The translations under genes were made by a program, and so were the position numbers. From Lachnospiraceae bacterium (GTDB lineage: Bacteria > Bacillota > Clostridia > Lachnospirales > Lachnospiraceae): a stretch of DNA of 39,229 nt. Below the pieces are notes generated by a model. That model saw only the letters and a program-made list of their open reading frames with translations, made no database searches and was not told the DNA's origin. Shown in pieces: positions 24,734 through 30,913 of the stretch; the stretch's first letter is position 1, and each line of letters starts with the position of its first letter. The stretch spans positions 1 to 39,229 of the forward strand of contig JAFTAU010000056.1 of the NCBI GenBank assembly GCA_017455435.1, given 5' to 3'.

Positions 24734-25398
24734 TGAAGCTTACTATTAATGATCTTTATGATTTGACCCACACCATCGCGGGCGATTATCTAAAAGGATT
24801 TACCTATCCCTGGGAAGCGCTTGCCGGAATAAAAGAGCTGATTATCGAGCTTGGAAAAAAGCTCCCCGCAGACGAATTTGACAATCCCTCAGAGAATGTC
24901 TGGATTGCGAAAGACGCCACCGTATTTTCCAGCGCGTATATCGCGGGTCCCTGCATCATCGGACACGGAACCGAGGTTCGTCAGTGTGCGTTCGTACGCG
25001 GCAGCGCCCTGGTCGGCGACAACTGCGTAGTGGGCAATTCCACCGAGCTCAAAAACGTCATCCTGTTTGATAATGTTCAGGTTCCCCATTACAACTATGT
25101 TGGCGATTCTATTCTGGGATACAAGGCTCACATGGGCGCCGGATCTATCACCAGCAACGTAAAGAGCGACAAAAAGAACGTTGTTATTCACAACGAGGGC
25201 GAGGAAATCCCCACCGAACGCAAAAAAGTCGGCGCTATGCTGGGCGACAACGTAGAAGTGGGCTGCAACAGCGTTCTCAACCCCGGCACCGTAATCGGCA
25301 GGAATTCAAACGTTTATCCTGTATCGTGCGTGCGCGGCGTTATTCCCGAGGGCTGCGTGTACAAAGGCAAGGCCAACATCGTAATCAAAATCAACTAA
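24733..25398 (+). CDS. Left-handed beta-helix (GlmU C-terminal-like) protein
   Basis: A 221-residue protein with hexapeptide repeats (for example CIIGHGTEV, ALVGDNCVVGN, AMLGDNVEVGCNSVLNPGTVIG) that form a left-handed beta-helix. It resembles the acyltransferase part of GlmU, with NYVGDSILG and HMGAGSITSNVK matching the GlmU loop that binds substrate, but it lacks the N-terminal uridylyltransferase domain; instead about 50 helical residues precede the repeats. Translational coupling to glmM suggests an amino-sugar or nucleotide-sugar step. Such proteins are often labelled UDP-N-acetylglucosamine pyrophosphorylase, which the missing domain does not support. Confidence 0.8.
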   Translation: MKLTINDLYDLTHTIAGDYLKGFTYPWEALAGIKELIIELGKKLPADEFDNPSENVWIAKDATVFSSAYIAGPCIIGHGTEVRQCAFVRGSALVGDNCVVGNSTELKNVILFDNVQVPHYNYVGDSILGYKAHMGAGSITSNVKSDKKNVVIHNEGEEIPTERKKVGAMLGDNVEVGCNSVLNPGTVIGRNSNVYPVSCVRGVIPEGCVYKGKANIVIKIN

Positions 25399-25431
25399 AA
25401 AAATTTTAAATTTTTTTAAAGTTGTCCGCTT

Positions 25432-25461
25432 TTGTCACAAAGTTTTGTGATATAGTATAAG
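25432..25461 (+). promoter_or_regulatory. Promoter of the pilin-like gene with embedded palindromic operator
   Basis: TTGTCA (25432-25437), an 18-base spacer and TATAAG (25456-25461). A perfect 16-base inverted repeat TCACAAA-GT-TTTGTGA spans 25435-25450, filling the spacer and overlapping the -35 box, the place where a repressor would block polymerase. An A/T-only tract (25397-25420) upstream may act as an UP element. Confidence 0.6.
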
Positions 25462-25466
25462 AGTCA

Positions 25467-25533
25467 GGAAGGTCGAAAAAATATCGGCCTTCCGTTTTGT
25501 TTCAGCAAAACGCCTCAAGGGGGCGTTATTTTT
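25467..25533 (+). promoter_or_regulatory. Folded 5' leader of the pilin-like gene (possible attenuator)
   Basis: Three hairpins follow the promoter: GGAAGGTC/GGCCTTCC (25467-25474, 25486-25493) followed by GTTTTGTTT; GTTTTG/CAAAAC (25494-25499, 25506-25511); and AACGCC/GGCGTT (25509-25514, 25522-25527) followed by ATTTTT. The second and third share 25509-25511 and so exclude each other, as in attenuators. No known riboswitch consensus, including c-di-GMP types I and II, was recognised. Confidence 0.5.
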
Positions 25534-25552
25534 ATGGAAAAGAGGTGCCAAA

Positions 25553-26878
25553 ATGAAAGAAAAAATGCTGAAAAACCGCAAAAACAAAGGGTTTGGCGGA
25601 GGTTTTACCCTGTCGGAGCTGCTCGTATGCGTTGCGATAGTGGCTGTTTTGACTCTTATAGCTGTTCCGGTGCTCGGAAAACAGCTTGAGAGCGGGAGAG
25701 AAGAGGCTGATATCTCAAATCTGCGAAGCGCAAAATCAGCCGTAACCAGGCTTCTGCTCACAGCTGTCGCGACGCCAGGCAAGCTGTATTTTGACGCGTC
25801 AAACGGCTCTTTATCAGATACTGCCGACGATATCAAAGCTTACGGTCAGGGTACAGAGACAGACGGAGGCTGTGAAGACTTTGTTATTGCCGGGGCGTCT
25901 GATAATACGGTCAATACCGTCTACACATCATCAAGCGATGCAAAAGGCAAGATAATCGAAGTAACGATTAACGAAGACTCTTTTGACCTGAGCTGGATCA
26001 ACGCAGGGGATAATGGAGGCGCAGATTCCGGAACGTCTGCCCCGGCTTTGCCCGTGACTCCTTATTTGTCTGTATCAGGCGAAATACCGTCAAACGGCTT
26101 TTACTACAAGATGTCAGAAGATTCCGGAGCCGTAGAGACAGTATACGGCAAAGCCCTGATAATAAAGACAGGAGCGGATTTCCCTGTGCCGGCTTCAGGC
26201 GACGTATATGAATTCGGAGAATATGTCTATATGTTCAATAAGAAACGCGGAGAAATGTCAAACGGAGGTACGCCGGCTGTCAATCCGGTTATTACGAATA
26301 TTAACGATGAAAGTCTTAATGGATGGTGCCTGATGACCAATAAAAGAACAATGGTTTCCGGGTATTCAAGTGAAGGTATAATCAATAACACCGCCTCGCT
26401 TGCTGTTTATGAAACACCACTTAGCAGTATCGCGGGAAAAGACGTGGTAAACGCGGATTACCTGTTCTATCAAAACTCAAACCTGACGACGGCTCCGCCG
26501 CTGCCTCTGTCAATAAAGAGCGCCAAAAACGCTTTCTGCGACTGCATAAATCTCAGGAAATGCGAATATGAGCTGCCTGTAGTCAGTGACAAGATGTTCA
26601 GAAACTGCCCATTGCTCGAGGGCGTCTTACTGACAGAAAGAATAACAAGCATAGGTCAGAATGCGTTTTATGGCTGCATATCGATAGAAAGCATTTATAT
26701 TCCTGATAGCGTAACTACGATAAAAGCATTCCCGTTCGGAAGCTGCAGCGTGGACATAGTTTTGAATATGGGACACTCGGGTGTACAGTCAGGCTTTAAT
26801 TCTAAATGGAATAAGCTGGACGGAAAGAATACAGCGACGAGCGTAATAAACAATATTATCTGGAATTACGGAAAATAA
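25553..26878 (+). CDS. Type IV pilin-like protein with BspA-type leucine-rich repeat C-terminus
   Basis: A 441-residue protein. The N-terminus has a class III signal: after a basic leader of 17 residues comes GFTLSELL, with prepilin peptidase cleavage expected between G17 and F18 and Glu at mature position 5, then a hydrophobic helix (about 23-41). A pseudopilin-like helix and a small beta region follow. The C-terminal third (about 300-415) has LRR_5/BspA-like repeats, for example MFRNCPLLEGVLLTERITSIGQNAFYGC and IYIPDSVTTIKAF, a surface-binding fold. No pilus assembly ATPase, peptidase or second pilin is nearby, so assembly would rely on genes elsewhere. AAGAGGTG is the ribosome site. A minor or tip pilin, or a surface adhesin, is likely; function unproven. 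Confidence 0.85.
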   Translation: MKEKMLKNRKNKGFGGGFTLSELLVCVAIVAVLTLIAVPVLGKQLESGREEADISNLRSAKSAVTRLLLTAVATPGKLYFDASNGSLSDTADDIKAYGQGTETDGGCEDFVIAGASDNTVNTVYTSSSDAKGKIIEVTINEDSFDLSWINAGDNGGADSGTSAPALPVTPYLSVSGEIPSNGFYYKMSEDSGAVETVYGKALIIKTGADFPVPASGDVYEFGEYVYMFNKKRGEMSNGGTPAVNPVITNINDESLNGWCLMTNKRTMVSGYSSEGIINNTASLAVYETPLSSIAGKDVVNADYLFYQNSNLTTAPPLPLSIKSAKNAFCDCINLRKCEYELPVVSDKMFRNCPLLEGVLLTERITSIGQNAFYGCISIESIYIPDSVTTIKAFPFGSCSVDIVLNMGHSGVQSGFNSKWNKLDGKNTATSVINNIIWNYGK

Positions 26879-26899
26879 CGTGTTTTGGCCAAAAACCGC
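26879..26899. other. Palindrome upstream of the ttcA promoter
   Basis: The perfect 12-base palindrome TTTTGGCCAAAA is at 26883-26894, after the pilin-like stop and just before the ttcA -35 box. Without a T-run it is not a terminator; an operator is possible. Confidence 0.4.
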
Positions 26900-26928
26900 T
26901 TGACGGGGGAAAAGGAGTATATTATACT
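26900..26928 (+). promoter_or_regulatory. Sigma-A promoter of ttcA
   Basis: TTGACG (26900-26905), 17-base spacer and TATACT (26923-26928). A perfect palindrome TTTTGGCCAAAA (26883-26894) lies just upstream of the -35 box. Confidence 0.75.
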
Positions 26929-26941
26929 CTTTTTCGGTACT

Positions 26942-27027
26942 AACTATTCGTTAAAGTGTTCTTTCGCGAATAGTTTGATATTGAAAAGACTACTGCTGTT
27001 TTGCCGAAAATGCTTTTATTTTCCGGC
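26942..27027 (+). promoter_or_regulatory. Structured 5' leader of ttcA
   Basis: The ~150-base leader holds two hairpins. The first is AACTATTCG (26942-26950) with CGAATAGTT (26967-26975), a perfect 9-bp stem continued inside by AAAG/CTTT around a TGTT loop. The second is GCCGAAAAT (27003-27011) with ATTTTCCGGC (27018-27027), one bulged C. Neither is followed by a long T-run, so they are not simple terminators. I do not recognise a known RNA class. Confidence 0.5.
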
Positions 27028-27086
27028 CTTTGCAGACTTTTAATCATCAATATGAATTGCACACTTCCGGTCAGGGGTAATAACAA

Positions 27087-27830
27087 ATGAAACTTCAACA
27101 GGTAATGAGCCGCGTCCGAAAGGCTCTCGATGATTATCACATGATTTCCGACGGTGACCGCATCGCCGTCGGAATTTCCGGCGGCAAGGATTCGCTGACC
27201 CTTTTATACGCTTTAAGCGAATTAAAAGCCTATTATCCTATCCGTTTTGAGCTGGAGGCAATCACTGTGGATCTGGGCTTCAAAAATATGCCCTCTATTT
27301 TGCCCGTAGAGGCGTTCTGCAGGGAATTAGGGGTTAACTATACCCTCGTGCCTTCGGACATCGCAGAAATCGTTTTTGACGTTCGTAAGGAATCAAATCC
27401 CTGCGCACTCTGTGCAAAGATGCGCAAAGGCGCCCTGAACACCAAAGCAAAGGAACTTGGCTGCAACAAAATCGCCTACGCCCACCACATGGATGATATT
27501 GTCGAGACCTTTATAATGTCGCTTATATTCGAAGGCAGGCTTCACACATTTTCGCCGGTCACGTATCTGGACCGTATGGATCTGACGCTGATCAGGCCGT
27601 TGATTTATATGCATGAGGCCGACGTAATCGGATTTGAGAACAAATATTCGCTTCCGGTATTCAAGAGTCCGTGCCCGGCCGATGGATACACTAAACGCGA
27701 ATACGCCTCAGAGGTCTTAAAACGCCTCAATTCCGAAAATCCCGGTATTAAGCAAAGAATATTCACCGCTATCCAGAACGGGCATATAAACGGCTTTAAG
27801 AGCCTTTCAGACATATCTGGAGGTGACTGA
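27087..27830 (+). CDS. ttcA: TtcA-type tRNA 2-thiocytidine synthetase
   Basis: A 247-residue PP-loop ATPase that thiolates cytidine 32 in tRNA using an [4Fe-4S] cluster. The PP-loop SGGKDS is at 31-36. The three expected cluster cysteines are visible: C106 and C109 (PCALC) and C195 (SPCPADGY). The HHMDDIVET block also matches. It lacks the C-terminal extensions of TilS. Some Firmicutes members of this family may have other tRNA targets, so the exact modification is assigned by family. The XerS-like gene starts 2 bases after its stop, so the two are co-transcribed. Confidence 0.9.
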   Translation: MKLQQVMSRVRKALDDYHMISDGDRIAVGISGGKDSLTLLYALSELKAYYPIRFELEAITVDLGFKNMPSILPVEAFCRELGVNYTLVPSDIAEIVFDVRKESNPCALCAKMRKGALNTKAKELGCNKIAYAHHMDDIVETFIMSLIFEGRLHTFSPVTYLDRMDLTLIRPLIYMHEADVIGFENKYSLPVFKSPCPADGYTKREYASEVLKRLNSENPGIKQRIFTAIQNGHINGFKSLSDISGGD

Positions 27831-27832
27831 AC

Positions 27833-28900
27833 ATGGCAGGCAGAGCTTATCACGAACAGATAGACATGTTGAATACCATTAAGCTAAGGGAGCTGTCCGA
27901 TGCTCTCCCGCCCTTTGTCAGGCAATTTTTCAGAGGAATCGAGCAGAACACATCCTCCCGCACGAGGATTGCCTATGCATACGATCTGCACGTCTTCTTT
28001 GACTTTCTGGTCCGGAATCACAAAGCCTTTAAGGGAAAAGAATTTGCTGACATAAAGGTCACCGATCTGGACGAGGTAAAAGCAGTCGATATAGAGGACT
28101 ATATGGACTATCTCAAATTCTACCACATGGAAGATGGCAGCGCCCCCGAGCGCATAAACCAGGAGCGTGGCATTATCCGCAAAGTGGCTTCATTAAAAAC
28201 CTTTTATAATTATTTCTTCAAAAAAGAAATGATTACCACCAATCCTGCCGCGCTCGTTTCACTGCCAAAGCTGCACCAGAAGGAAATCATAAGGCTGGAT
28301 ATAGATGAGGTGGCGCTGCTGCTGGACAGCGTCGAATCCGGAGACAAGCTGACAAAACAGCAAAAAGCTTTTCATGAAAAAACAAAGGTGCGTGATCTGG
28401 CGATGATATCTCTCCTGCTGGGCACCGGAATCCGCGTGTCAGAGCTCGTAGGGCTGAACCTCGGCGATGTGGACTTTAAAAACGCCGGCATCCACATTCA
28501 CAGAAAAGGCGGCAAGGAAGTAATAGTCTATTTCAGTGACGAGGTGGCTGAACCTCTTATGCTCTACTGCGAAGAGCGCAAAAAGGAAATGCCTGAAAGC
28601 GGACACGAGGACGCCCTGTTCCTGTCACTCCAGAAAAAAAGGATGGGCGTACGATCTGTGGAAAACCTCGTGAAGAAGTATTCGAGAACGGTTACTACAT
28701 TAAAGAATATAACTCCGCACAAGCTGCGCTCTACATACGGAACCAATCTGTACCGTGAAACCGGTGACATATATCTGGTGGCCGATGTCCTGGGGCATGC
28801 CGATGTCAATACTACCAAAAAACACTACGCCGCCCTCGAGGAAGACAGACGACGCAGTGCCAGGAATGCCGTAAAGCTGAGGGATAATGACGATAAATAA
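27833..28900 (+). CDS. XerS-like single tyrosine recombinase
   Basis: A 355-residue tyrosine recombinase with the full catalytic set: R201 (GTGIRVSEL), K225 or K228 (RKGGK), H296 and R299 (PHKLRS), H322 (LGHADV) and Y332 (KKHY). It is longer than XerC/XerD (~300) and close to XerS of streptococci (~356). Shared with XerS are the extended SAM-like N-domain and the helical stretch before the catalytic domain (KLTKQQKAFHEKTKVRDLAMISLLL) and the SVENLVKKYSR segment. It is likely a chromosome-dimer resolvase rather than a phage integrase, since no phage genes or attachment sites are near. GGAGGTGA lies upstream. Confidence 0.85.
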   Translation: MAGRAYHEQIDMLNTIKLRELSDALPPFVRQFFRGIEQNTSSRTRIAYAYDLHVFFDFLVRNHKAFKGKEFADIKVTDLDEVKAVDIEDYMDYLKFYHMEDGSAPERINQERGIIRKVASLKTFYNYFFKKEMITTNPAALVSLPKLHQKEIIRLDIDEVALLLDSVESGDKLTKQQKAFHEKTKVRDLAMISLLLGTGIRVSELVGLNLGDVDFKNAGIHIHRKGGKEVIVYFSDEVAEPLMLYCEERKKEMPESGHEDALFLSLQKKRMGVRSVENLVKKYSRTVTTLKNITPHKLRSTYGTNLYRETGDIYLVADVLGHADVNTTKKHYAALEEDRRRSARNAVKLRDNDDK

Positions 28901-28903
28901 AAG

Positions 28904-29206
28904 TCACTTATAATAATAAACCGAAATATAACTGTCCGATGAAAGGGCTCTGTCGTTTTCGATACCATTGAGGCGGCGGAGCTCTTCTATGTAAGATCTG
29001 ATCTCGACGCCGTCCGGGCAGTAACGATCTGCTATGCTCCAGAGGGAATCTCCGCTCCTGAGCTGAACCGAAGTATAATACCTGGTCTTCTGACCTACGG
29101 AGGCGGCCGCTACATTGCGGCGGATGATGACACCGCCGAAAATAACAGCGAATATGATAATCGCCAGTATAATAACTCTGATAATAATTCTTCTCTTCGC
29201 TGTCAT
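28904..29206 (-). CDS. yneA: YneA-like LysM cell-division suppressor (SOS gene)
   Basis: A 100-residue protein: basic N-terminus, one transmembrane helix (about 8-28) and an extracellular LysM domain (about 43-97, with SGDSLWSIADRYC and the IEELRRLNGI segment). This is the YneA layout, and as in Bacillus it is divergent from lexA. YneA delays septation during DNA damage. I chose ATG 29206 for its GGAGGT site; the frame is open to 29314, across the operators. The promoter has perfect boxes with a perfect LexA box in the spacer. Its end lies 3 bases from the convergent recombinase gene. Confidence 0.85.
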   Translation of the reverse strand: MTAKRRIIIRVIILAIIIFAVIFGGVIIRRNVAAASVGQKTRYYTSVQLRSGDSLWSIADRYCPDGVEIRSYIEELRRLNGIENDRALSSDSYISVYYYK

Positions 29207-29228
29207 CTTTGTACCTCCGATAATTTTG

Positions 29229-29335
29229 CGAACAAATATTCCAAACGGATGTTTGAATTGATTATAATCAGCGAACAGACGTTTGTCAACAATTTTTTTA
29301 AAAAAATCGAACAAATTTTTGCAAACAAACGTTTA
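29229..29335. promoter_or_regulatory. LexA (SOS) operator cluster between yneA and lexA
   Basis: The Firmicutes LexA consensus is CGAACRNRYGTTYG. A perfect match is at 29272-29285 (CGAACAGACGTTTG). Close matches are 29242-29255 (CAAACGGATGTTTG), 29308-29321 (CGAACAAATTTTTG) and 29322-29335 (CAAACAAACGTTTA), the last two directly abutting; a weaker one is 29229-29242. They overlap both divergent promoters. Confidence 0.9.
29261..29289 (-). promoter_or_regulatory. Consensus sigma-A promoter of yneA
   Basis: On the - strand TTGACA (29289-29284), exactly 17 bases, then TATAAT (29266-29261): both boxes perfect. The perfect LexA box lies across the spacer and the edge of the -35 box, so repression should be tight until SOS induction. 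Confidence 0.88.
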
Positions 29336-29360
29336 CAACCCGGAAAACATCTGATATACT
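29332..29360 (+). promoter_or_regulatory. Sigma-A promoter of lexA
   Basis: TTTACA (29332-29337), 17-base spacer, TATACT (29355-29360). The LexA-like box at 29322-29335 overlaps the -35 box, which indicates autoregulation. Confidence 0.8.
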
Positions 29361-29408
29361 GTATCTGTCATTAATAGGTAATTGATAGTTATAACAGGAG
29401 GTAAAGCA

Positions 29409-30038
29409 ATGCCCAGAACACATTCCGATGAAAAAGAAAATCTCATACTCTCTTATATAAAGAACGAGATTCGTACAAAGGGTTATCCGCCGTCAATCCG
29501 CGAGATCTGCAAGGCTGTAGGTCTCAAATCCACATCTTCCGTTTTCGGTTATCTCAGATCTCTTGAGTCAAAGGGTCTTATAGAATGCGGATCCAATAAA
29601 AACCGCGCCATTACGCTAAAAGACGATGAATTCAATCTCCAGAACCGCGAAATAGTCAATATTCCCATAGTCGGCAGCGTGGCCGCCGGAGAGCCCATCC
29701 TCGCAGAGCAGAACATCACCGATTATTTCGCAATGCCCGCTTCTCTTCTGCCTGCCTCGGGCGGAAAGGATCTGTTTATGCTGGGCGTAAAGGGCGAGAG
29801 CATGATCGATATGGGCATCTTTGATGGAGATAGCGTCATCTGTGCTCAGACGAGCACCGCCAATAACGGTGAGGTCGTGGTGGCGCTGGTGGATGATTCC
29901 GCCACCGTAAAGCGCTTTTATAAAGAAAGCGACCATATCCGCCTTCAGCCCGAAAACGAAACTATGGATCCGATTATAGTCGATGATTGCCAGATTCTCG
30001 GAAAGGTTCTGGGACTTGTAAGGCTGAACATTCACTGA
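29409..30038 (+). CDS. lexA: LexA repressor
   Basis: A 209-residue SOS repressor. The N-terminal winged helix (about 1-70, with YPPSIREICKAVGLKSTSSVFGYL) is followed by the S24 peptidase domain: cleavage site A93-G94 (VAAGEP), catalytic S131 (GESM) and K168 (TVKRF). I chose ATG 29409 because AGGAGGTAAAGCA precedes it; an in-frame start at 29382 would lie before the ribosome site. It is divergent from the LysM division suppressor. Confidence 0.97.
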   Translation: MPRTHSDEKENLILSYIKNEIRTKGYPPSIREICKAVGLKSTSSVFGYLRSLESKGLIECGSNKNRAITLKDDEFNLQNREIVNIPIVGSVAAGEPILAEQNITDYFAMPASLLPASGGKDLFMLGVKGESMIDMGIFDGDSVICAQTSTANNGEVVVALVDDSATVKRFYKESDHIRLQPENETMDPIIVDDCQILGKVLGLVRLNIH

Positions 30039-30058
30039 TTGCACTCTTATACGCTCAG

Positions 30059-30334
30059 ACAGGGGGACGGTTCTCGTCCTCCTTTTTCATGCCCGCCCGC
30101 GCAGCGCATATTAAAATTTTTTTCGCATTTAAGACATTAGCAAGAAGATTGCAGACAAAGCGATGTCCGAAGATGTCGGGCGTAGACAAGCGTGTCGGAG
30201 CCCAGACAGCTTCGATGACATCGCCAAGGCAAGCTTCGCAGCGTATATGTCCGATGCGAACAAAAATTTCTAATTGCGCGACGAGCTGGGCGGGCTGCTG
30301 GTAGGGGGATAACAAAAAGGGACCGTCACCCTGT
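30059..30334. mobile_element. 276-bp foldback (MITE-like) element, one long imperfect hairpin
   Basis: The ends are inverted copies: ACAGGGGGACGGT (30059-30071) and ACCGTCACCCTGT (30322-30334). Inside, the two arms stay complementary with small gaps: ATTAAAATTTTTTTCGCAT (30110-30128) matches the complement of the ATGCGAACAAAAATTTCTAAT region (30254-30274); GCGATGTC (30160-30167) matches GACATCGC (30217-30224), followed inward by CGAAG/CTTCG, TGTC/GACA and GGGC/GCCC, with a GACA-AGCG-TGTC tip at 30185-30196. No transposase is present. No clear target-site duplication was found. GGGGACGGTTCT-like motifs recur in clostridial intergenic regions as far as I recall. Open frames on both strands are by-products of the repeat. 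It could be a non-autonomous transposon relic or a structured RNA. Confidence 0.75.
30062..30087 (+). terminator. lexA terminator formed by the left end of the foldback element
   Basis: GGGGGACG (30062-30069) pairs with CGTCCTCC (30075-30082), one G-T wobble, 5-base loop, followed by five T (30083-30087). It lies 23 bases after lexA and inside the left end of the inverted-repeat element. Confidence 0.75.
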
Positions 30335-30352
30335 GCTGGCATTTCGGAGACT

Positions 30353-30381
30353 AAAAAAAGACAGGGGATTTCCCTGTCTTT
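30353..30381 (-). terminator. Terminator of the P-loop gene
   Basis: AAAGACAGGG (on the - strand from 30381) pairs perfectly with CCCTGTCTTT around a 5-base loop, and on the - strand runs on as TTTTTTT. It lies 16 bases beyond the stop of the gene ending at 30398 and is separate from the foldback element. Confidence 0.88.
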
Positions 30382-30397
30382 ATAAGATGCTGTCAGA

Positions 30398-30817
30398 TTA
30401 TAAGGAATGAACTATGTACTCGTGAACGTCCTCTGGAATATTGGAAATGTCTTCGGAAACGCTGAGGACGAACCTGAGACCGAACTTCTCTCCGAGCTTT
30501 CCGAGATCCAGAACCGCCTGCGAAATCTCTTCGGCGGAAAGATGCGACAGCTTTAAAAAACTGTCAAGATAAACTATCTCAAGATCGTGATCCTGTGAAA
30601 TAATACCGCCGATAAATCCCATAAAAGCCTCATATGAATGAACCGGATACTCAAAAAGATTTATCAGCCTGATATTCCTGTTTAATTCATACATGTGCTT
30701 TGTGCTCTTGTCGATGTAGACTATCGAACCGTGAGCGGTTTTGACGGATTCATTGGCGGTATCAAGAAGTAATTTTGTTTTTCCTTTGCCTTTTTCACCG
30801 GCAATTATCTGAACCAT
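30398..30817 (-). CDS. Small P-loop ATPase-like protein, function unknown
   Basis: A 139-residue protein with a Walker A motif GEKGKGKTK at residues 7-15 and a Walker B-like LEIVYLDSF near 78-86. It resembles short uncharacterised ATP-binding proteins of Clostridia; I do not recognise a characterised family. It is too short for PilT or RecA. ATG 30817 is chosen over an in-frame GTG at 30826 because GGAGGTG lies 6 bases upstream of the ATG and overlaps the GTG. It has its own promoter and terminator, so it is a single-gene unit. Confidence 0.75.
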   Translation of the reverse strand: MVQIIAGEKGKGKTKLLLDTANESVKTAHGSIVYIDKSTKHMYELNRNIRLINLFEYPVHSYEAFMGFIGGIISQDHDLEIVYLDSFLKLSHLSAEEISQAVLDLGKLGEKFGLRFVLSVSEDISNIPEDVHEYIVHSL

Positions 30818-30849
30818 GGCACTCACCTCCGTGTGTTATTTCCGAGTTA

Positions 30850-30878
30850 ATTATAATATATAGATACTGTTTCCACAA
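30850..30878 (-). promoter_or_regulatory. Promoter of the P-loop gene
   Basis: On the - strand TTGTGG (30878-30873), 17 bases, then a perfect TATAAT (30855-30850) in an AT-rich tract, about 32 bases before the start codon. Confidence 0.55.
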
Positions 30879-30913
30879 GACAATAAAAGATTAAAACAGC
30901 AGGATGCCCACGT

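Noticed and set aside
25467-25552. c-di-GMP riboswitch before the pilin gene
   Set aside because: Considered because pilin genes are known targets, but the core motifs of GEMM-I and type II are missing.
27833-28900. Phage or integrative element integrase
   Set aside because: No att repeats, excisionase or cargo near; housekeeping genes on both sides and a XerS-like layout.
30055-30342. Open frame of 95 codons on the - strand across the foldback element, and one on + (29987-30304)
   Set aside because: Both are open only because the element is an inverted repeat; no ribosome site, no known domain, and the + frame overlaps the end of lexA.
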